Shown: positions 27,567 through 37,442, counted from the first letter of the stretch. The stretch: DNA of 64,000 nucleotides from Micromonospora solifontis (GCF_003725545.1 NZ_RJLN01000001.1:109626-173625); one strand, 5' to 3'. Program-made: numbers and translations. Notes: generated from the letters alone by a model not told the origin.

Positions 27567-28888
27567 CGGTCACATCCGCCCATCACGGGGTCCAGCGAGG
27601 CGCCACCGGCGATCACGTCGGCGATCAGGCCGCCCTCGGCCATCGCCGGGAGGGCCTGCAGGTTGACGAAGCTCGGCTCCCGGTAGTGCACCCGGTACGG
27701 CCGGGTGCCGCCGTCCGAGACCGCGTGCACGCCCAGCTCGCCGCGGGGCGACTCGATGCCGACGTACACCTGGCCCGGCGGGACCCGGAAGCCCTCGGTG
27801 ACGAGCTTGAAGTGGTGGATCAACGACTCCATCGACTGACCCATGATCTTGGCGACGTGCTCCAGCGAGTTGCCCATGCCGTCGACGCCGATGGCCAGCT
27901 GGGCCGGCCAGGCGATCTTCCGGTCGGACACCATCACCGGGCCCGGCTTGAGCCGGTCCAGCGCCTGCTCGACCAGCTTCAGCGACTCGCGCATCTCGGC
28001 GAGCCGGACCAGGTAGCGGCCCCAGACGTCGCCGTCGGTGTGGGTGGGGACGTCGAACTCGTACGTCTCGTAACCGCAGTACGGCATGGTCTTGCGCAGG
28101 TCCCAGGCGAGACCGGCGGAACGGAGCACCGGGCCGGTGACGCCGAGCGCGACGCAGGCGGTCACGTCGAGCACCGCCACGTTCTTGGTGCGCTCGATCC
28201 AGATCGGCTGGCCGGAGAGCAGGTCCTCGTACTCCTTGAGCTTCTTCGGCATCAGCTTGAGGAAGTCGCGGATCTTGGCGATCGCCTCGTCCGGCACGTC
28301 CTGCGCCACCCCGCCCGGCCGCACGTACGCGTGGTTCATGCGCAGGCCGGTGATGGTCTCGAAGATGTCGAGGATGTACTCCCGCTCGCGGAAGCCGTAC
28401 AACATCATGTTGATCGCGCCCAGCTCCATGCCGGTGGTGGCCAGCCAGACCAGGTGCGAGGAGATCCGGTTGAGCTCCATCATCAGCACCCGGATGGTGG
28501 TGGCGCGCTCGGTGATGTCGTCGGTGATGCCGAGCAGCTTCTCCACCGCCAGCGCGTACGCCGTCTCGTTGAACAGCGGGGAGAGGTAGTCCATCCGGGT
28601 CACGAAGGTCGAGCCCTGGACCCAGTTGCGGAACTCCAGGTTCTTCTCGATGCCGGTGTGCAGGTAGCCGACGACCGAGCGGGCCTCACGGACCGTCTCG
28701 CCCTCCAGCTCCAGGATCAGCCGGAGCACGCCGTGCGTGGACGGGTGCTGCGGACCCATGTTGACGACGATCCGCTCGTCGTTGATCGGGTCCGTGCCGG
28801 AGACGACCTGGTCCCAGTCCCCGCCGGTGACGGTGAAGACCTTGCCCTCGGTGGTCTCGCGCTCGGTCGCGTAGTTCGAGGTGGTCAC
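27563..28888 (-). CDS. nuoD: NADH-quinone oxidoreductase subunit D
   Basis: 441-aa 49-kDa subunit, homologous to the large subunit of NiFe hydrogenases but lacking the metal ligands. With NuoB it forms the quinone-binding pocket. Seen are [13 protein letters not shown] (conserved His), [24 protein letters not shown], and [16 protein letters not shown] near the C-terminus. The first 25 residues are a variable extension. It starts inside the nuoC stop and overlaps nuoE. Confidence 0.97.
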   Translation of the reverse strand: MTTSNYATERETTEGKVFTVTGGDWDQVVSGTDPINDERIVVNMGPQHPSTHGVLRLILELEGETVREARSVVGYLHTGIEKNLEFRNWVQGSTFVTRMDYLSPLFNETAYALAVEKLLGITDDITERATTIRVLMMELNRISSHLVWLATTGMELGAINMMLYGFREREYILDIFETITGLRMNHAYVRPGGVAQDVPDEAIAKIRDFLKLMPKKLKEYEDLLSGQPIWIERTKNVAVLDVTACVALGVTGPVLRSAGLAWDLRKTMPYCGYETYEFDVPTHTDGDVWGRYLVRLAEMRESLKLVEQALDRLKPGPVMVSDRKIAWPAQLAIGVDGMGNSLEHVAKIMGQSMESLIHHFKLVTEGFRVPPGQVYVGIESPRGELGVHAVSDGGTRPYRVHYREPSFVNLQALPAMAEGGLIADVIAGGASLDPVMGGCDR

Positions 28889-29616
28889 TGGTAAGACCTC
28901 CGCTTGTCTGGCGGGGGGATCTCCGCGCCCTTGTACTCGACGGGCACGCCGCCGAGGGGGTAGTCCTTGCGCTGCGGGTGCCCCTCCCAGTCGTCCGGCA
29001 TGAGGATCCGGGTCAGGGCGGGGTGGCCGTCGAAGACGACGCCGAACATGTCGTACGTCTCCCGCTCCTGCCAGTCGGCGGTCGGGTAGACGCCGGTGAC
29101 GCTCGGCAGGTGCGGGTCCTCGGCGGAGACCGCAGCCTCCAGCCGGACCCGGCGCCGGTAGGTCATCGAGGTGAGCTGGTAGACCACGTGCAGCCGGCGC
29201 CCGTCCGCGCCCAGGTAGTCCACGCCGGACACCGAGGAGCAGAGTTCGAAGCGCAGCGCCAGGTCGTCGCGCATCACCTGGCAGACCTCGGCGATCCGCT
29301 CCGGCCGGACGTGCAGGGTCAGCTCGCCCCGGTCGACCACGACCTTCTCGATCGCGTCGCCGAACTCGGGGTACGCCTCCTCCAGCGCGTCCCGGACCTC
29401 GTCGAAGTAACCGCCGTACGGCCGGGGGCTCTCCTCGATCGGCCTGCGCGGCCGCACCAGGCCGCCGTAGCCGGAGACGTCGCCGCTGCCGTGCACGCCG
29501 AACATGCCGCGCCCGGCCGGGCTGGCCGGCGGGTACTCGGCCGGGGCGGTGCTGCTGGCGCCGGCCGGCGTCACCGGGACCGGTACGCCCCCGGTGCTGT
29601 TGCTGTCGTTGCTCAC
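28885..29616 (-). CDS. nuoC: NADH-quinone oxidoreductase subunit C
   Basis: 243-aa 30-kDa subunit of the peripheral arm. The core (residues about 75-240) shows [49 protein letters not shown] in part, and the end [18 protein letters not shown]. The first about 65 residues are a disordered Ser/Pro/Gly-rich extension. The start is GTG 29616, overlapping the nuoB stop as GTGA; the longer upstream frame is the nuoB shadow. Confidence 0.95.
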   Translation of the reverse strand: MSNDSNSTGGVPVPVTPAGASSTAPAEYPPASPAGRGMFGVHGSGDVSGYGGLVRPRRPIEESPRPYGGYFDEVRDALEEAYPEFGDAIEKVVVDRGELTLHVRPERIAEVCQVMRDDLALRFELCSSVSGVDYLGADGRRLHVVYQLTSMTYRRRVRLEAAVSAEDPHLPSVTGVYPTADWQERETYDMFGVVFDGHPALTRILMPDDWEGHPQRKDYPLGGVPVEYKGAEIPPPDKRRSYQ

Positions 29617-30290
29617 TTCGGGCCCCCGTGTGCGTGGAGGTGGTTCTGCGCCTTCATCCAGTTCTCGATCCGCAGCTGCTCCTCGCGGCCCTCGCGGACC
29701 GCCTTGGTCCACTCGGCGCGCCGGGCCTTGTCGCTGCGGTACGAGGACGGCATCGAGCCGTACGGCACCACGGGCACGTCACCGCGCTCCTTGCGGGCCT
29801 CGAGCATCTTCCGCCCGTTCGGGCCGAGCGGCTCGTACATGATCTTCTCGCGGAGCTTGAGGACCGCGTCGATGAGCATCTCGGGCCGGGGCGGGCAGCC
29901 CGGGAGGTACATGTCGACCGGCACGATGTGGTCCACGCCCTGCACGATCGCGTAGTTGTTGAACATGCCGCCGCTGCTGGCGCAGACGCCCATCGAGATG
30001 ACCCAGCGAGGCTCGGCCATCTGGTCGTAGATCTGGCGCAGCACCGGGGCCATCTTCTGGCTGACCCGGCCGGCCACGATCATCAGGTCCGCCTGCCGGG
30101 GCGAGGCGCGGAAGACCTCCATGCCCCAGCGGCCCATGTCGTAGTGCGGGCCACCGGCCGCCATCATCTCGATGGCGCAGCAGGCCAGGCCGAAGGTCGC
30201 GCCCCAGACGGACGACTTCCGTGACCAGTTGACCAGCTTCTCCACGGAGGTGAGCAGGACGCCGGCGGGAAGTTTCTCCTCGATACCCAT
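29613..30290 (-). CDS. nuoB: NADH-quinone oxidoreductase subunit B
   Basis: 225-aa subunit that binds the terminal N2 4Fe-4S cluster next to the quinone. The cluster cysteines are in [20 protein letters not shown] and LPGCPPRPE. The C-terminal about 45 residues after the core are charged and longer than in E. coli. ATG 30290 is chosen because [20 protein letters not shown] is the expected beginning and the upstream frame is a nuoA shadow. It begins 13 bp after nuoA. Confidence 0.97.
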   Translation of the reverse strand: MGIEEKLPAGVLLTSVEKLVNWSRKSSVWGATFGLACCAIEMMAAGGPHYDMGRWGMEVFRASPRQADLMIVAGRVSQKMAPVLRQIYDQMAEPRWVISMGVCASSGGMFNNYAIVQGVDHIVPVDMYLPGCPPRPEMLIDAVLKLREKIMYEPLGPNGRKMLEARKERGDVPVVPYGSMPSSYRSDKARRAEWTKAVREGREEQLRIENWMKAQNHLHAHGGPK

Positions 30291-30303
30291 TCGCGTGCCT
30301 CCC

Positions 30304-30669
30304 TCAGTCCCAGTCCAGGCCGCCGCGCCGCCAGACGTAGGCGTACGCGACGAAGACCGCGACGATGAACAGGACCATCTCCACGAAGCCGAAGATCGGC
30401 AGGGCGTCGAAGGAGACCGCCCAGGGGTAGAGGAAGATGATCTCGATATCGAAGACGATGAAGAGCATCGCCACGAGGTAGAACTTGATCGGGAACCGGC
30501 CACCGCCGACCGGCTGCGGGCTCGGCTCGATGCCGCACTCGTACGCCTCGAGCTTGGCCTTGTTCAGTCGCCGGGGACCGGCGAATCGGGCGGCGGCCAC
30601 GGAGAACAGCGAGAACCCCGCAGCGAGGGCGAACAGCCCGATGATCGGTGCGTAAGGAGAGAGCGTCAT
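30304..30669 (-). CDS. nuoA: NADH-quinone oxidoreductase subunit A, first gene of the operon
   Basis: 121-aa subunit with three membrane helices. Conserved features: [11 protein letters not shown] in the first loop (the cysteine loop near the quinone site), [23 protein letters not shown] in part with the conserved Asp-Glu, and a third helix ([18 protein letters not shown]). It is the first gene of a minus-strand operon of fourteen genes ending at 14517, nearly all overlapping or within about ten bases, which implies one long message. Confidence 0.97.
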   Translation of the reverse strand: MTLSPYAPIIGLFALAAGFSLFSVAAARFAGPRRLNKAKLEAYECGIEPSPQPVGGGRFPIKFYLVAMLFIVFDIEIIFLYPWAVSFDALPIFGFVEMVLFIVAVFVAYAYVWRRGGLDWD

Positions 30670-30803
30670 CGTGGTCTCCTGCTCGTCCTTCCCTGGCCTC
30701 GGTGGTTGGCGAAAATCACACTATTCACGTCCCTCGTGACCTCGGTCGGCGGGGTCGATCTTTGTCCTGCCCAGGGGCCGTCATGGACCCCGGGCCGGTG
30801 GTC
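30670..30803 (-). other. Probable nuo promoter region
   Basis: These 134 bp lie between the menJ stop and the nuoA start, both minus strand. The AT-richest part (30711-30728, GCGAAAATCACACTATTCAC) is a plausible promoter core. No clean -35/-10 pair, terminator or Rex-like box was recognised. Confidence 0.4.
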
Positions 30804-32078
30804 CTACACGGCCGGTGCCACCCGCGTCATCGCGTTGATCACCCGGTCCATCGCGTCCCCGCCCCGGGGGTCGGTCAGGTTGGCCAGCAGCTTGAGCACG
30901 AAGCGCATCAGCATCGGGTGGGGCATGCCGTGCTTGGTGGCCAGCCGCATGACCTCCGGCCGGCCGATCAGCTTCACGAAGATCCCGCCCAGCCGGTAGT
31001 AGCCGCCGAACCGCGCCTTGAGCTCCTGCGGGTACGCCATCAGCGCCCGCTCCCGCTCCGCGCCGGCGGGCCGGGCGAGCGCCTGCACCATCACCTCGGC
31101 GGCCAGCTCGCCGGACTCCATCGCGTACGCGATGCCCTCGCCGTTGAACGGGTTGACCATGCCGCCGGAGTCGCCGACCAGCAGGACGCCGCGGGTGTAG
31201 TGCGGGACCCGGTTGAAGCCCATCGGGAGCGCGGCGCCGAGGGTCGGCCCTTCCGCGTTGGTCTCGTCGGTCATCCCCCAGTCCTCGGGGGTGTTGGCCA
31301 GCCAGTCGGTGAGCAGCCGCCGGTAGTTGGTCCGGCCGAAGGCGGCGGAGGAGTTGAGCACGCCGAGACCGACGTTGACCCGGCCGTCACCGAGGCCGAA
31401 GATCCAGCCGTAGCCGGGGAGCAGCTCGTCGCTGCCCTTGGCCCGCAGCTCCAGCCACGACTCCAGGTAGTCGTCGTCGTGCTTGGCGGGCGAGCGGTAG
31501 TAGCGGCGGACGGCGACGCCGATCGGCCGGTCCTCCCGCTTGGCCAGGCCGAGGGCGAGCGGGAAACGGCCGGATACGCCGTCCGCGGCGACCACCAGCG
31601 GGGCGTGGAAGGTGGCGGGTTCCTTCTCCGGCCCCACCTCGGCCTGCACGCCGATCACCCGGTCGTCCGCGTCCAGCACCGGACCCATCACGTTCACGCT
31701 GGTCCGCAGCTTCGCCCCGGCGGCGACGGCCCGCTGGGCGAGCAGGTCGTCGAAGTCGAGCCGGGTCCGGACCAGGCCGTAGTTGGGGAAGCTGGCCAGA
31801 TCCGGCCAGTCCAGTTCCAGGCGTACCCCGCCACCGATCACCCGGAGGCCCTTGTTGTGCAGCCAGCCGGCCTCGGGCGAGGTGTCCACGCCCATCCGGA
31901 TGAGCTGCCGCACGGCGCGCGGGGTCAGCCCGTCGCCGCAGACCTTCTCCCGGGGAAACTCGGTCTTCTCCAGCAGCAGCACGCGCACGCCGTGCCGCGC
32001 CAGGTGGTACGCGGTTGCCGATCCTCCGGGACCGGCGCCCACGACGATCACGTCGGCGTCGTTCTCCACCGCGGTCAT
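30804..32078 (-). CDS. menJ: FAD-dependent geranylgeranyl/menaquinone side-chain reductase (MenJ-like)
   Basis: 424-aa flavoprotein of the geranylgeranyl reductase family. The FAD-binding motif is VIVVGAGPGGSATAYHLA (residues 9-26), followed by KVCGDGLTPRA and the GVLLVGDSGGMVNPFNGEG motif. In mycobacteria the close relative MenJ saturates one isoprene unit of menaquinone. Here it lies between menG/ubiE and the nuo operon, which favours that role over chlorophyll or archaeal lipid reduction. The start at 32078 follows GGGAGGAGG; an ATG 12 codons upstream falls in the Rex-like site region. The exact substrate is inferred. Confidence 0.85.
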   Translation of the reverse strand: MTAVENDADVIVVGAGPGGSATAYHLARHGVRVLLLEKTEFPREKVCGDGLTPRAVRQLIRMGVDTSPEAGWLHNKGLRVIGGGVRLELDWPDLASFPNYGLVRTRLDFDDLLAQRAVAAGAKLRTSVNVMGPVLDADDRVIGVQAEVGPEKEPATFHAPLVVAADGVSGRFPLALGLAKREDRPIGVAVRRYYRSPAKHDDDYLESWLELRAKGSDELLPGYGWIFGLGDGRVNVGLGVLNSSAAFGRTNYRRLLTDWLANTPEDWGMTDETNAEGPTLGAALPMGFNRVPHYTRGVLLVGDSGGMVNPFNGEGIAYAMESGELAAEVMVQALARPAGAERERALMAYPQELKARFGGYYRLGGIFVKLIGRPEVMRLATKHGMPHPMLMRFVLKLLANLTDPRGGDAMDRVINAMTRVAPAV

Positions 32079-32097
32079 CTGCGCCTCCTCCCGCATG

Positions 32098-32117
32098 CTC
32101 GTGAAATGCTTCACAAG
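32098..32117 (-). promoter_or_regulatory. Rex-like operator before menJ
   Basis: The minus strand reads TTGTGAAGCATTTCACGA (32116-32099). Rex sites follow TTGTGAA-N4-TTCACAA, and the Streptomyces core is TGTGAA-N4-TTCACA; one core position differs. It sits about 21 bases upstream of the menJ ATG. Rex is a sensor of the NADH/NAD+ ratio that controls respiratory genes. No rex gene lies in the window. Confidence 0.6.
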
Positions 32118-32134
32118 CCGATCGGGTTGGAGTC

Positions 32135-32150
32135 TATGACCGGGGTCATA
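32135..32150. promoter_or_regulatory. Perfect palindrome upstream of menJ
   Basis: TATGACC-GG-GGTCATA has perfect 7-bp arms and a 2-bp centre. It is about 57 bp upstream of the menJ ATG and two helical turns beyond the Rex-like site. It is a possible second operator; the protein is unknown. Confidence 0.45.
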
Positions 32151-32212
32151 CGACTAGGTGGTGAGGGGTACCTAACTTCCCGGAAACGTGCCGGTCGGGG
32201 TCCATTTCGACG

Positions 32213-32431
32213 TCACGGCTGGGCCGCTTTCGCAGGTCCCAGGCCGGCATCGACCCGGATGGTCTCGGGCAGGTGCTCGCGCAGCGCGCCCCCGGCGGCC
32301 CGGTCGAGCGCGGCCAGCACCTCGGCCACCACCTGACGGACGTCGGCGGGATCCGCGCCGGCCAGCTCCTTCAGCTGGGCGATGAGTTCGGCGGCGTCGT
32401 CGTCCGTGGCCGCCTGGTCTGGTCCCGTCAT
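32213..32431 (-). CDS. Small hypothetical protein
   Basis: 72 aa, MTGPDQAATDDDAAELIAQL then KELAGADPADVRQVVAEVL and a short tail. It is acidic and probably helical, with no recognised family. It lies between menG and menJ on the same strand, 76 bp after the menG stop and 134 bp before the menJ start. ATG 32431 gives the most compact reading; an ATG at 32476 would add 15 basic residues. There is no strong ribosome site, so this is a tentative gene. Confidence 0.5.
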   Translation of the reverse strand: MTGPDQAATDDDAAELIAQLKELAGADPADVRQVVAEVLAALDRAAGGALREHLPETIRVDAGLGPAKAAQP

Positions 32432-32507
32432 GCGGGCGAGCCTACGGGGCAAAGTAGACGAAAAACGGATATTCACGAAAAGAGCAGGTTATCCCCTGCT
32501 GTCGGCC

Positions 32508-33218
32508 TCAGTCCCGGATCGCCCGGTGCAGCGCCGCCAGCCCGCCGGTCAGGTTCCGCCACGCGACCCGCCCCCAGCCGGCCTCCTCGATCAGCGCCGC
32601 CAGGGCGGCCTGGTCCGGCCAGGCCCGGATCGACTCGATCAGGTAGACGTACGCGTCGGGGTTGCTGGAGACCACCCGGGCGGCGGCCGGCAGCCATCGC
32701 ATCAGGTACGACAGGTACGCGGTGCGGAAGAACGGGTTGGCCGGATGGCTCAGCTCGCAGATCACCAGCCGGCCGCCCGGGCGGGTCACCCGGGCGAACT
32801 CGCGCAGCGCCGCCCGGGTGTCGACCACGTTGCGCAGCGCGAAGGAGATGGTCACCGCGTCGAAGGTGGCGTCCGGGAAGGGGAGCCGCAGCGCGTCGCC
32901 GGCCAGCAGCGGCACGTACGGCCGGGTCCGGCGGCCGGCCTGGAGCATGCCGAGGGAGAGGTCGGCGCCGACCGCGTACGCGCCGGAACGGCTCAACTCC
33001 TCGGTGGAGACGCCCGTCCCCGCCCCCACGTCCAGCACCCGCTCCCCCGGGCGCAGGCCGAGCGCCTCCCGGGTGGCCCGCCGCCAGGCCCGGTCCCGAC
33101 CGGCGGTCATCACCGTGTTCGTCAGGTCGTAGCGGGCGGCCACGCCGTCGAACATCGCGGCGACCTCGTGCGGCTGCTTGTCCAGGCTGGCGCGCTGGCC
33201 CTGCGGGGTACGGCTCAC
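32508..33218 (-). CDS. menG: Demethylmenaquinone methyltransferase
   Basis: 236-aa UbiE/MenG-type SAM-dependent methyltransferase, performing the last ring methylation in menaquinone synthesis. Seen: [26 protein letters not shown] in part, the SAM site [40 protein letters not shown] in part, and [12 protein letters not shown]. It begins with GTG 33218; GGAGG is unusually close to it (two bases), so the true start could be slightly different. The menJ-like gene downstream fits a menaquinone-finishing unit. Confidence 0.92.
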   Translation of the reverse strand: MSRTPQGQRASLDKQPHEVAAMFDGVAARYDLTNTVMTAGRDRAWRRATREALGLRPGERVLDVGAGTGVSTEELSRSGAYAVGADLSLGMLQAGRRTRPYVPLLAGDALRLPFPDATFDAVTISFALRNVVDTRAALREFARVTRPGGRLVICELSHPANPFFRTAYLSYLMRWLPAAARVVSSNPDAYVYLIESIRAWPDQAALAALIEEAGWGRVAWRNLTGGLAALHRAIRD

Positions 33219-33265
33219 CCCTCCACTCTGCCAGCCGGTCCCCGACCGGCGGCCCCCGGGTACGC

Positions 33266-33299
33266 CGAGGGGCGGGATGGTCAGCCATCCCGCCCCTCG
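33266..33299 (-). terminator. Terminator of the first LPVTG gene
   Basis: Perfect 15-bp arms 33266-33280 and 33285-33299 (CGAGGGGCGGGATGG and its complement) enclose the tetraloop TCAG, 11 bp past the stop at 33311. It closely resembles the hairpin after the paralogous gene at 34705-34743. Confidence 0.88.
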
Positions 33300-33310
33300 T
33301 CGGTCACCGG

Positions 33311-34561
33311 TCAGTCGTCGGACGTCTCGTCGCCCGGGGCCACCACGACCACGCGGCGTCGACGGGACAGCACCATCAGCACGGCACCGGCCAGCAGGAC
33401 GGCCGCGCCGATCCCGCCGATCAGTCCGGCCTGCACACCGGTCACCGGCAGGCCGCCGCCACCACCGGCGCCGCCACCGGTGGTCGGGCTCGCGGTGGGC
33501 TGGGCGGTCGGCGTACCGCCGGGAGTCGGCTCCGCCGACGGCGTCGGGGTCGGAGTCGGCTCGGGGCTGGGCTGCGTGGTCAGGTCGACGAACACGTCGA
33601 ACTGGGCGGCGTTGTCGCCGTCGTCGGCCTCGCTGAACGTCTTGCGCTGCGCCTTGCTGGCCACCTGCGGCTGCTCGGCCGGCACGCCCGCTACGGCGTC
33701 CAGCCCCTCGGCGAAGAAGAAACCGGGGCGGAGCACCGGCTCGGTCACCTCCGCGCCGACCTTCACCCGCACGTCGGCGGTGTAGTACTCGCCCGGCCGC
33801 AGCACCACCCCGCTGTCCTCGCAGTACGCCTGGGCGAGGCCGCCCAGCACCTGCTCGGCGCAGCCCTCGGGCAGCTCGGCGAAGCTGACGCCGGCCGGCA
33901 GGAAGATGCCGTACGCGAGGCCGGTGGCCTTGCGACTGCCGTCGTTGTAGACCGCCCAGTCCAGCGGCGCGGTCTCACCCGGCTTGACCGGCCGCAGCCC
34001 CGACTCGCCGGCCTCGTCGGCGTCGACCGTCACGTCCGCGTACACGTCCTGCACCCAGGAGGTGAGGTCGTAGCCGGGCTTGGTGACGGTGATGTCGTGC
34101 TCGACGGTGTTGTTCTCCAGGTCGGGGTCGGCGGTGGCCGCGCTGATGGTCACCACCAGCGTGCCGCCGGCGCCCTTGCCACCGGTGGAGAAGAGCGGGA
34201 TGCCGAAGTCCTCGGTGGTGCCGGCGGCCAGGTCGCCGAGGAGGCAGCTGAACCGGGTGCCGTCGGTGTCGCAGCCGGCGGGGACGAGGACGCCGACCTT
34301 CTTGTCCTTGAGGCCCTTGGTCTCGACGGTGACCCGGACGTCCTTGGCGTCGACCGTGCCCGTGGTGTTGTCCACCTGGAACTTGAACGGCTTGGCCTTG
34401 GCCTCCTTGACGCCCTTGGCCAGCTGGTAGCTGAGCGGGATCAGCTGGAGGTCGGCCTGGTCGGCGGCGTGCGCCGGCGCGGCCACGGCGGTGAGGCCGC
34501 CGGCGGCGAGCAGCGCCACGACGCCGGCCCGGGCCAGGGTTGAACGATGGGTGAAAGTCAT
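33311..34561 (-). CDS. LPXTG-anchored surface protein
   Basis: 416-aa exported protein. Signal peptide at residues 1-32 (ending APAHAADQ), then a body of beta-rich CARDB/DUF11-like segments ([37 protein letters not shown]), a Pro/Thr spacer ([11 protein letters not shown]), and a sorting signal: LPVTG at residue 371, hydrophobic helix and RRRR, then an acidic tail (APGDETSDD). A sortase would cut LPVT/G and link it to the cell wall. ATG 34561 is the only start that leaves a signal peptide. No sortase gene is in the window. It is paralogous to the next gene upstream. Confidence 0.85.
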   Translation of the reverse strand: MTFTHRSTLARAGVVALLAAGGLTAVAAPAHAADQADLQLIPLSYQLAKGVKEAKAKPFKFQVDNTTGTVDAKDVRVTVETKGLKDKKVGVLVPAGCDTDGTRFSCLLGDLAAGTTEDFGIPLFSTGGKGAGGTLVVTISAATADPDLENNTVEHDITVTKPGYDLTSWVQDVYADVTVDADEAGESGLRPVKPGETAPLDWAVYNDGSRKATGLAYGIFLPAGVSFAELPEGCAEQVLGGLAQAYCEDSGVVLRPGEYYTADVRVKVGAEVTEPVLRPGFFFAEGLDAVAGVPAEQPQVASKAQRKTFSEADDGDNAAQFDVFVDLTTQPSPEPTPTPTPSAEPTPGGTPTAQPTASPTTGGGAGGGGGLPVTGVQAGLIGGIGAAVLLAGAVLMVLSRRRRVVVVAPGDETSDD

Positions 34562-34704
34562 GAATCCCCCGGGGTAAGGGACGTGCGCGAGGTTGCGGAC
34601 GTACGCGCACGTGGTTGCGGGACGGAGGGACGGTACCGAAGCGACGTCACGCCACGCCAGAGGCACGTCGGTGAATGTCGTTCGTCTCGTCCGGACGGTG
34701 GACA
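34562..34704. other. Region before the first LPVTG gene
   Basis: About 140 bp between the terminator of one surface-protein gene and the start of the other should hold the promoter. No recognisable -35/-10 pair or operator was seen. Confidence 0.4.
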
Positions 34705-34743
34705 CAGCAGGGGCGGAATGGTGCGACCATCCCGCCCCTGCTG
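34705..34743 (-). terminator. Terminator of the second LPVTG gene
   Basis: 18-bp arms 34705-34722 and 34726-34743 (CAGCAGGGGCGGAATGGT against its complement, one mismatch) enclose a 3-nt loop. It lies about 50 bp past the stop at 34790. Its stem is similar to the terminator at 33266-33299, as if gene and terminator were duplicated together. Confidence 0.85.
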
Positions 34744-34789
34744 CCGTGCGTTATGTGAACGGCCCTCATGGGCCGATGGAGGACGATCC

Positions 34790-36025
34790 TCAGTCAGTCG
34801 GCTTCTCGTCACCGGGCGTCACGAGGAGCACCCGGCGCCGCCGCGTCGTGAGGAAGAGTACGGTGCCCGCGGCCAGCACGAAAGCCCCGATCGCACCGAT
34901 CAGCCCGGCCTTCGGGCCGGTCACCGGCAGTCCGTCGTCCTGGCCACCGCCCGTGTCACCACCGCCACCGCCACCGCCACCGCCGGCGGCGGCCGCGGTC
35001 ACGACGACGGCGAAGTCATCCGCGTTGTCGCTCTCGTCTATCTCCCGGCGGAGCGCCGAGCCGACGGAAGCCTTGTGCAGGAACCACGGCAGGGCGCTGT
35101 GCTGCCCCTCGCTGGGCGGGCCGTTGTCCACCCCCACGGACACCGACACCGTTCCGCCGGACAGGGTCACCGGCGCCTTGACCCCGGCCGAGACCGTCAC
35201 GGGAAGGATGACCACGACCGGCTCGTGCGGCACCAACTCGGCGTCCACCGGGCACAGGAAGTTCCGCTTGTCGTCGCTGAATCCGCACTCCTCGCTCTGG
35301 ATACCGTCGAAGGTCACCCCCTTCGGCACGGTCATCCTCAGGGTGATGTTGCTGATCACCGAGTCGCCCTGGTTGTCGAGGTACGCGAGGACCACCGTCT
35401 TGTCACCCGGGTTCAGCGGCGCGCCCGCCAGGTTGCCCGCACGGGCGTCCTCGAGGGAGATCTCCCGCTTGATGTCGGGGGCCACCACGGTCAGGTCGGC
35501 GCCGTTCTCGGTGGACAGTTCCACCTCGTACTCGTCGGCGTTGTCCGCCGGGTTGGCGTCGGTGAGCGGCTTGCCCTCGTTCCACGGCACCACGCCGACG
35601 GCGAGTGTGGTCCGGTACGGCTCGGTCAGCTTGTCGGTGGTCTTGAAGACCAGCAGCGGCACCTCGACGGTCTCGCCCGGCCCGGGGATCTGGTCCCCGC
35701 GCAGCGGGCAGTTCCACTGGTCGTCCTTCTCGTCGCCGTCGACGTCGCAGCCGTCCAGCAGCGGGTCGATCCGCACCTTCGAGTAGTCGAAGTCCCGGGC
35801 GGTGTAGTCGATCGCGATGAGGTCGGGCGTGACGGTGCCGTGGTTGCTGACCTTCACCACCGCGATCTTGTCGGTGGTGCCGGCGGCGAGCCGGGTGCCG
35901 ACGACATCGACGGCGATGTCGACCACCGACTCCTCGGCGTGGGCGGGCGCCGCCGGCAGGACGAGACCGGTGGCGAGGAGGACGGCGGCACCGAGCCGGG
36001 CCGTCGATCGACGGTGCGGGGTCAT
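34790..36025 (-). CDS. LPXTG-anchored surface protein, paralog of the downstream gene
   Basis: 411 aa with a signal peptide (residues 1-30, ending APAHAEES), beta-rich repeats typical of CARDB/DUF11-like folds (AIDYTARDFDYSKV, VVLAYLDNQGDSVISNITLRMTVP in part), a poly-glycine spacer and LPVTG at residue 366 with helix, RRRR and acidic tail (TPGDEKPTD). LPVTG is 46 residues from the end in both paralogs. ATG 36025 has GGAG upstream. Ligand and role are unknown. Confidence 0.85.
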   Translation of the reverse strand: MTPHRRSTARLGAAVLLATGLVLPAAPAHAEESVVDIAVDVVGTRLAAGTTDKIAVVKVSNHGTVTPDLIAIDYTARDFDYSKVRIDPLLDGCDVDGDEKDDQWNCPLRGDQIPGPGETVEVPLLVFKTTDKLTEPYRTTLAVGVVPWNEGKPLTDANPADNADEYEVELSTENGADLTVVAPDIKREISLEDARAGNLAGAPLNPGDKTVVLAYLDNQGDSVISNITLRMTVPKGVTFDGIQSEECGFSDDKRNFLCPVDAELVPHEPVVVILPVTVSAGVKAPVTLSGGTVSVSVGVDNGPPSEGQHSALPWFLHKASVGSALRREIDESDNADDFAVVVTAAAAGGGGGGGGGDTGGGQDDGLPVTGPKAGLIGAIGAFVLAAGTVLFLTTRRRRVLLVTPGDEKPTD

Positions 36026-36174
36026 GGGCGCTCCGGTGAGGCGTGGCTGACAGGCCGCACCGGACACTAGTCGCCGGCGCCGCGCCGCGCCGCCCATCAC
36101 CGCCGTTCGCTGGGCGATACCCGCCGAACGTCCACCGTGAACCTCCCCCGGACGATCGAGGGAGACCTATCGGC

Positions 36175-37365
36175 TCAGTTGACCTCGACGAGCGGCAGCG
36201 CCCGGCCGGCCCCGCCGCCCGGCAGGGCGATCGAGGAGAAGTGCGAGACCACCCGGTCGTCGCTCGGGTCGTCGGCCGGCGTCCAGTGCACCGCGAGCCG
36301 GTTGTAGAGGGTGTCCCGCTGCGCCGGGATCCGGTCGGCCGTACGGATCATGCCGATCAGCTCGTGCAGGTTGGAGCGGTGCCGGGCACCGGCGGAGGAG
36401 ATCACGTTCTCCTCCAGCATGATCGAGCCCAGGTCGTCCACGCCCATGTGCAGGGCGAGCTGCCCGACGTCCTTGCCGGTGGTCAGCCAGGACGCCTGCA
36501 GGTGCGGCACCGTCTCGAAGAAGAGCCGGGCCACCGCGATCAGCCGCAGGTATTCCATGGTCGTGGCCTGGGTGCGGCCCTTGAGGTGATTGTTCTCCGG
36601 CTGGTACGTCCAGGGGATGAAGGCCCGGAAGCCGCCGGTCCGGTCCTGCACGTCGCGGATCATGCGCAGGTGCTCGATCCGCTCGGCGTTGGTCTCGCCG
36701 GTGCCCATCATCATGGTCGCGGTCGACTCCAGGCCCTGCCGGTGCGCCAGCTCCATGACCTCCAGCCAGCGGGCCCCGGACTCCTTCAGCGGCGCGATCG
36801 CCTTGCGCGGCCGGTCCGGCAGCATCTCGGCGCCGGCGCCGGCGATCGAGTCCAGCCCGGCGGTCTTGATCCGGGCGATCGCCTCGTCCAGGCTCACGCC
36901 GGAGACCTTGGCCATGTGCAGGATCTCGCTCGGGCCGATCGAGTGGATGGCGAGCTGCGGGTACGCCTTCTTGACCGCGGAGAACAGCTCCTCGTAGTAC
37001 TCCACGCCGTAGTCCGGGTGGTGGCCGCCCTGGAGCATCACCTGGGTGGCGCCCAGCTCGACCGCCTCGCCGCACCGGCGCAGGATCTCCTCGGTGGGGT
37101 GGGTCCACCCCTCCTTGTGCTTCGGCGCCCGGTAGAAGGCGCAGAACTTGCACGCCGTCACGCAGACGTTCGTGTAGTTGATGTTGCGGTCGATCAGGTA
37201 GGTGACGATGTTGTCCGGGTAGCGCCGCCGGCGCACCGCGTCCGCCGCCTCGCCCAGCGCGTGGAAGGGCGCCTCGGTGTAGAGCAGCAGGGCCTCCTCG
37301 GGCGTGATCCGCCCGCCGTCCGCGCCGCGCTGCAGGATGTCGTCGATCTCCCGGCTCACCGTCAC
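36175..37365 (-). CDS. mqnC: Cyclic dehypoxanthinyl futalosine synthase (radical SAM)
   Basis: 396-aa radical SAM enzyme of the futalosine route to menaquinone, cyclising dehypoxanthine futalosine. The cluster motif is Cys68-X3-Cys72-X2-Cys75 (NVCVTACKFCAFYR). Further hallmarks: MLQGGHHPDYGVEYYEELF in part, HSIGPSEI, GLDSIAGAGAEML and MMGTGETNAERIEHL. GTG 37365 is chosen to give VTVSREIDDILQRG. It stands apart from mqnA and mqnE elsewhere in the window, about 7 and 23 kb away. Homology to MqnE is expected, but the GHHPDYG segment marks it as MqnC. Confidence 0.92.
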   Translation of the reverse strand: MTVSREIDDILQRGADGGRITPEEALLLYTEAPFHALGEAADAVRRRRYPDNIVTYLIDRNINYTNVCVTACKFCAFYRAPKHKEGWTHPTEEILRRCGEAVELGATQVMLQGGHHPDYGVEYYEELFSAVKKAYPQLAIHSIGPSEILHMAKVSGVSLDEAIARIKTAGLDSIAGAGAEMLPDRPRKAIAPLKESGARWLEVMELAHRQGLESTATMMMGTGETNAERIEHLRMIRDVQDRTGGFRAFIPWTYQPENNHLKGRTQATTMEYLRLIAVARLFFETVPHLQASWLTTGKDVGQLALHMGVDDLGSIMLEENVISSAGARHRSNLHELIGMIRTADRIPAQRDTLYNRLAVHWTPADDPSDDRVVSHFSSIALPGGGAGRALPLVEVN

Positions 37366-37442
37366 GTTCCCGAGCCTACGTCGCCCCTCCGGACGCCGGC
37401 ACGCCACTCCACCCCCGGGTGACGGACGCCCCACCGGCCGGC

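Noticed and set aside
33311..36025. Sortase gene near the LPVTG proteins
   Set aside because: No protein with the sortase TLxTC motif was found in the window.
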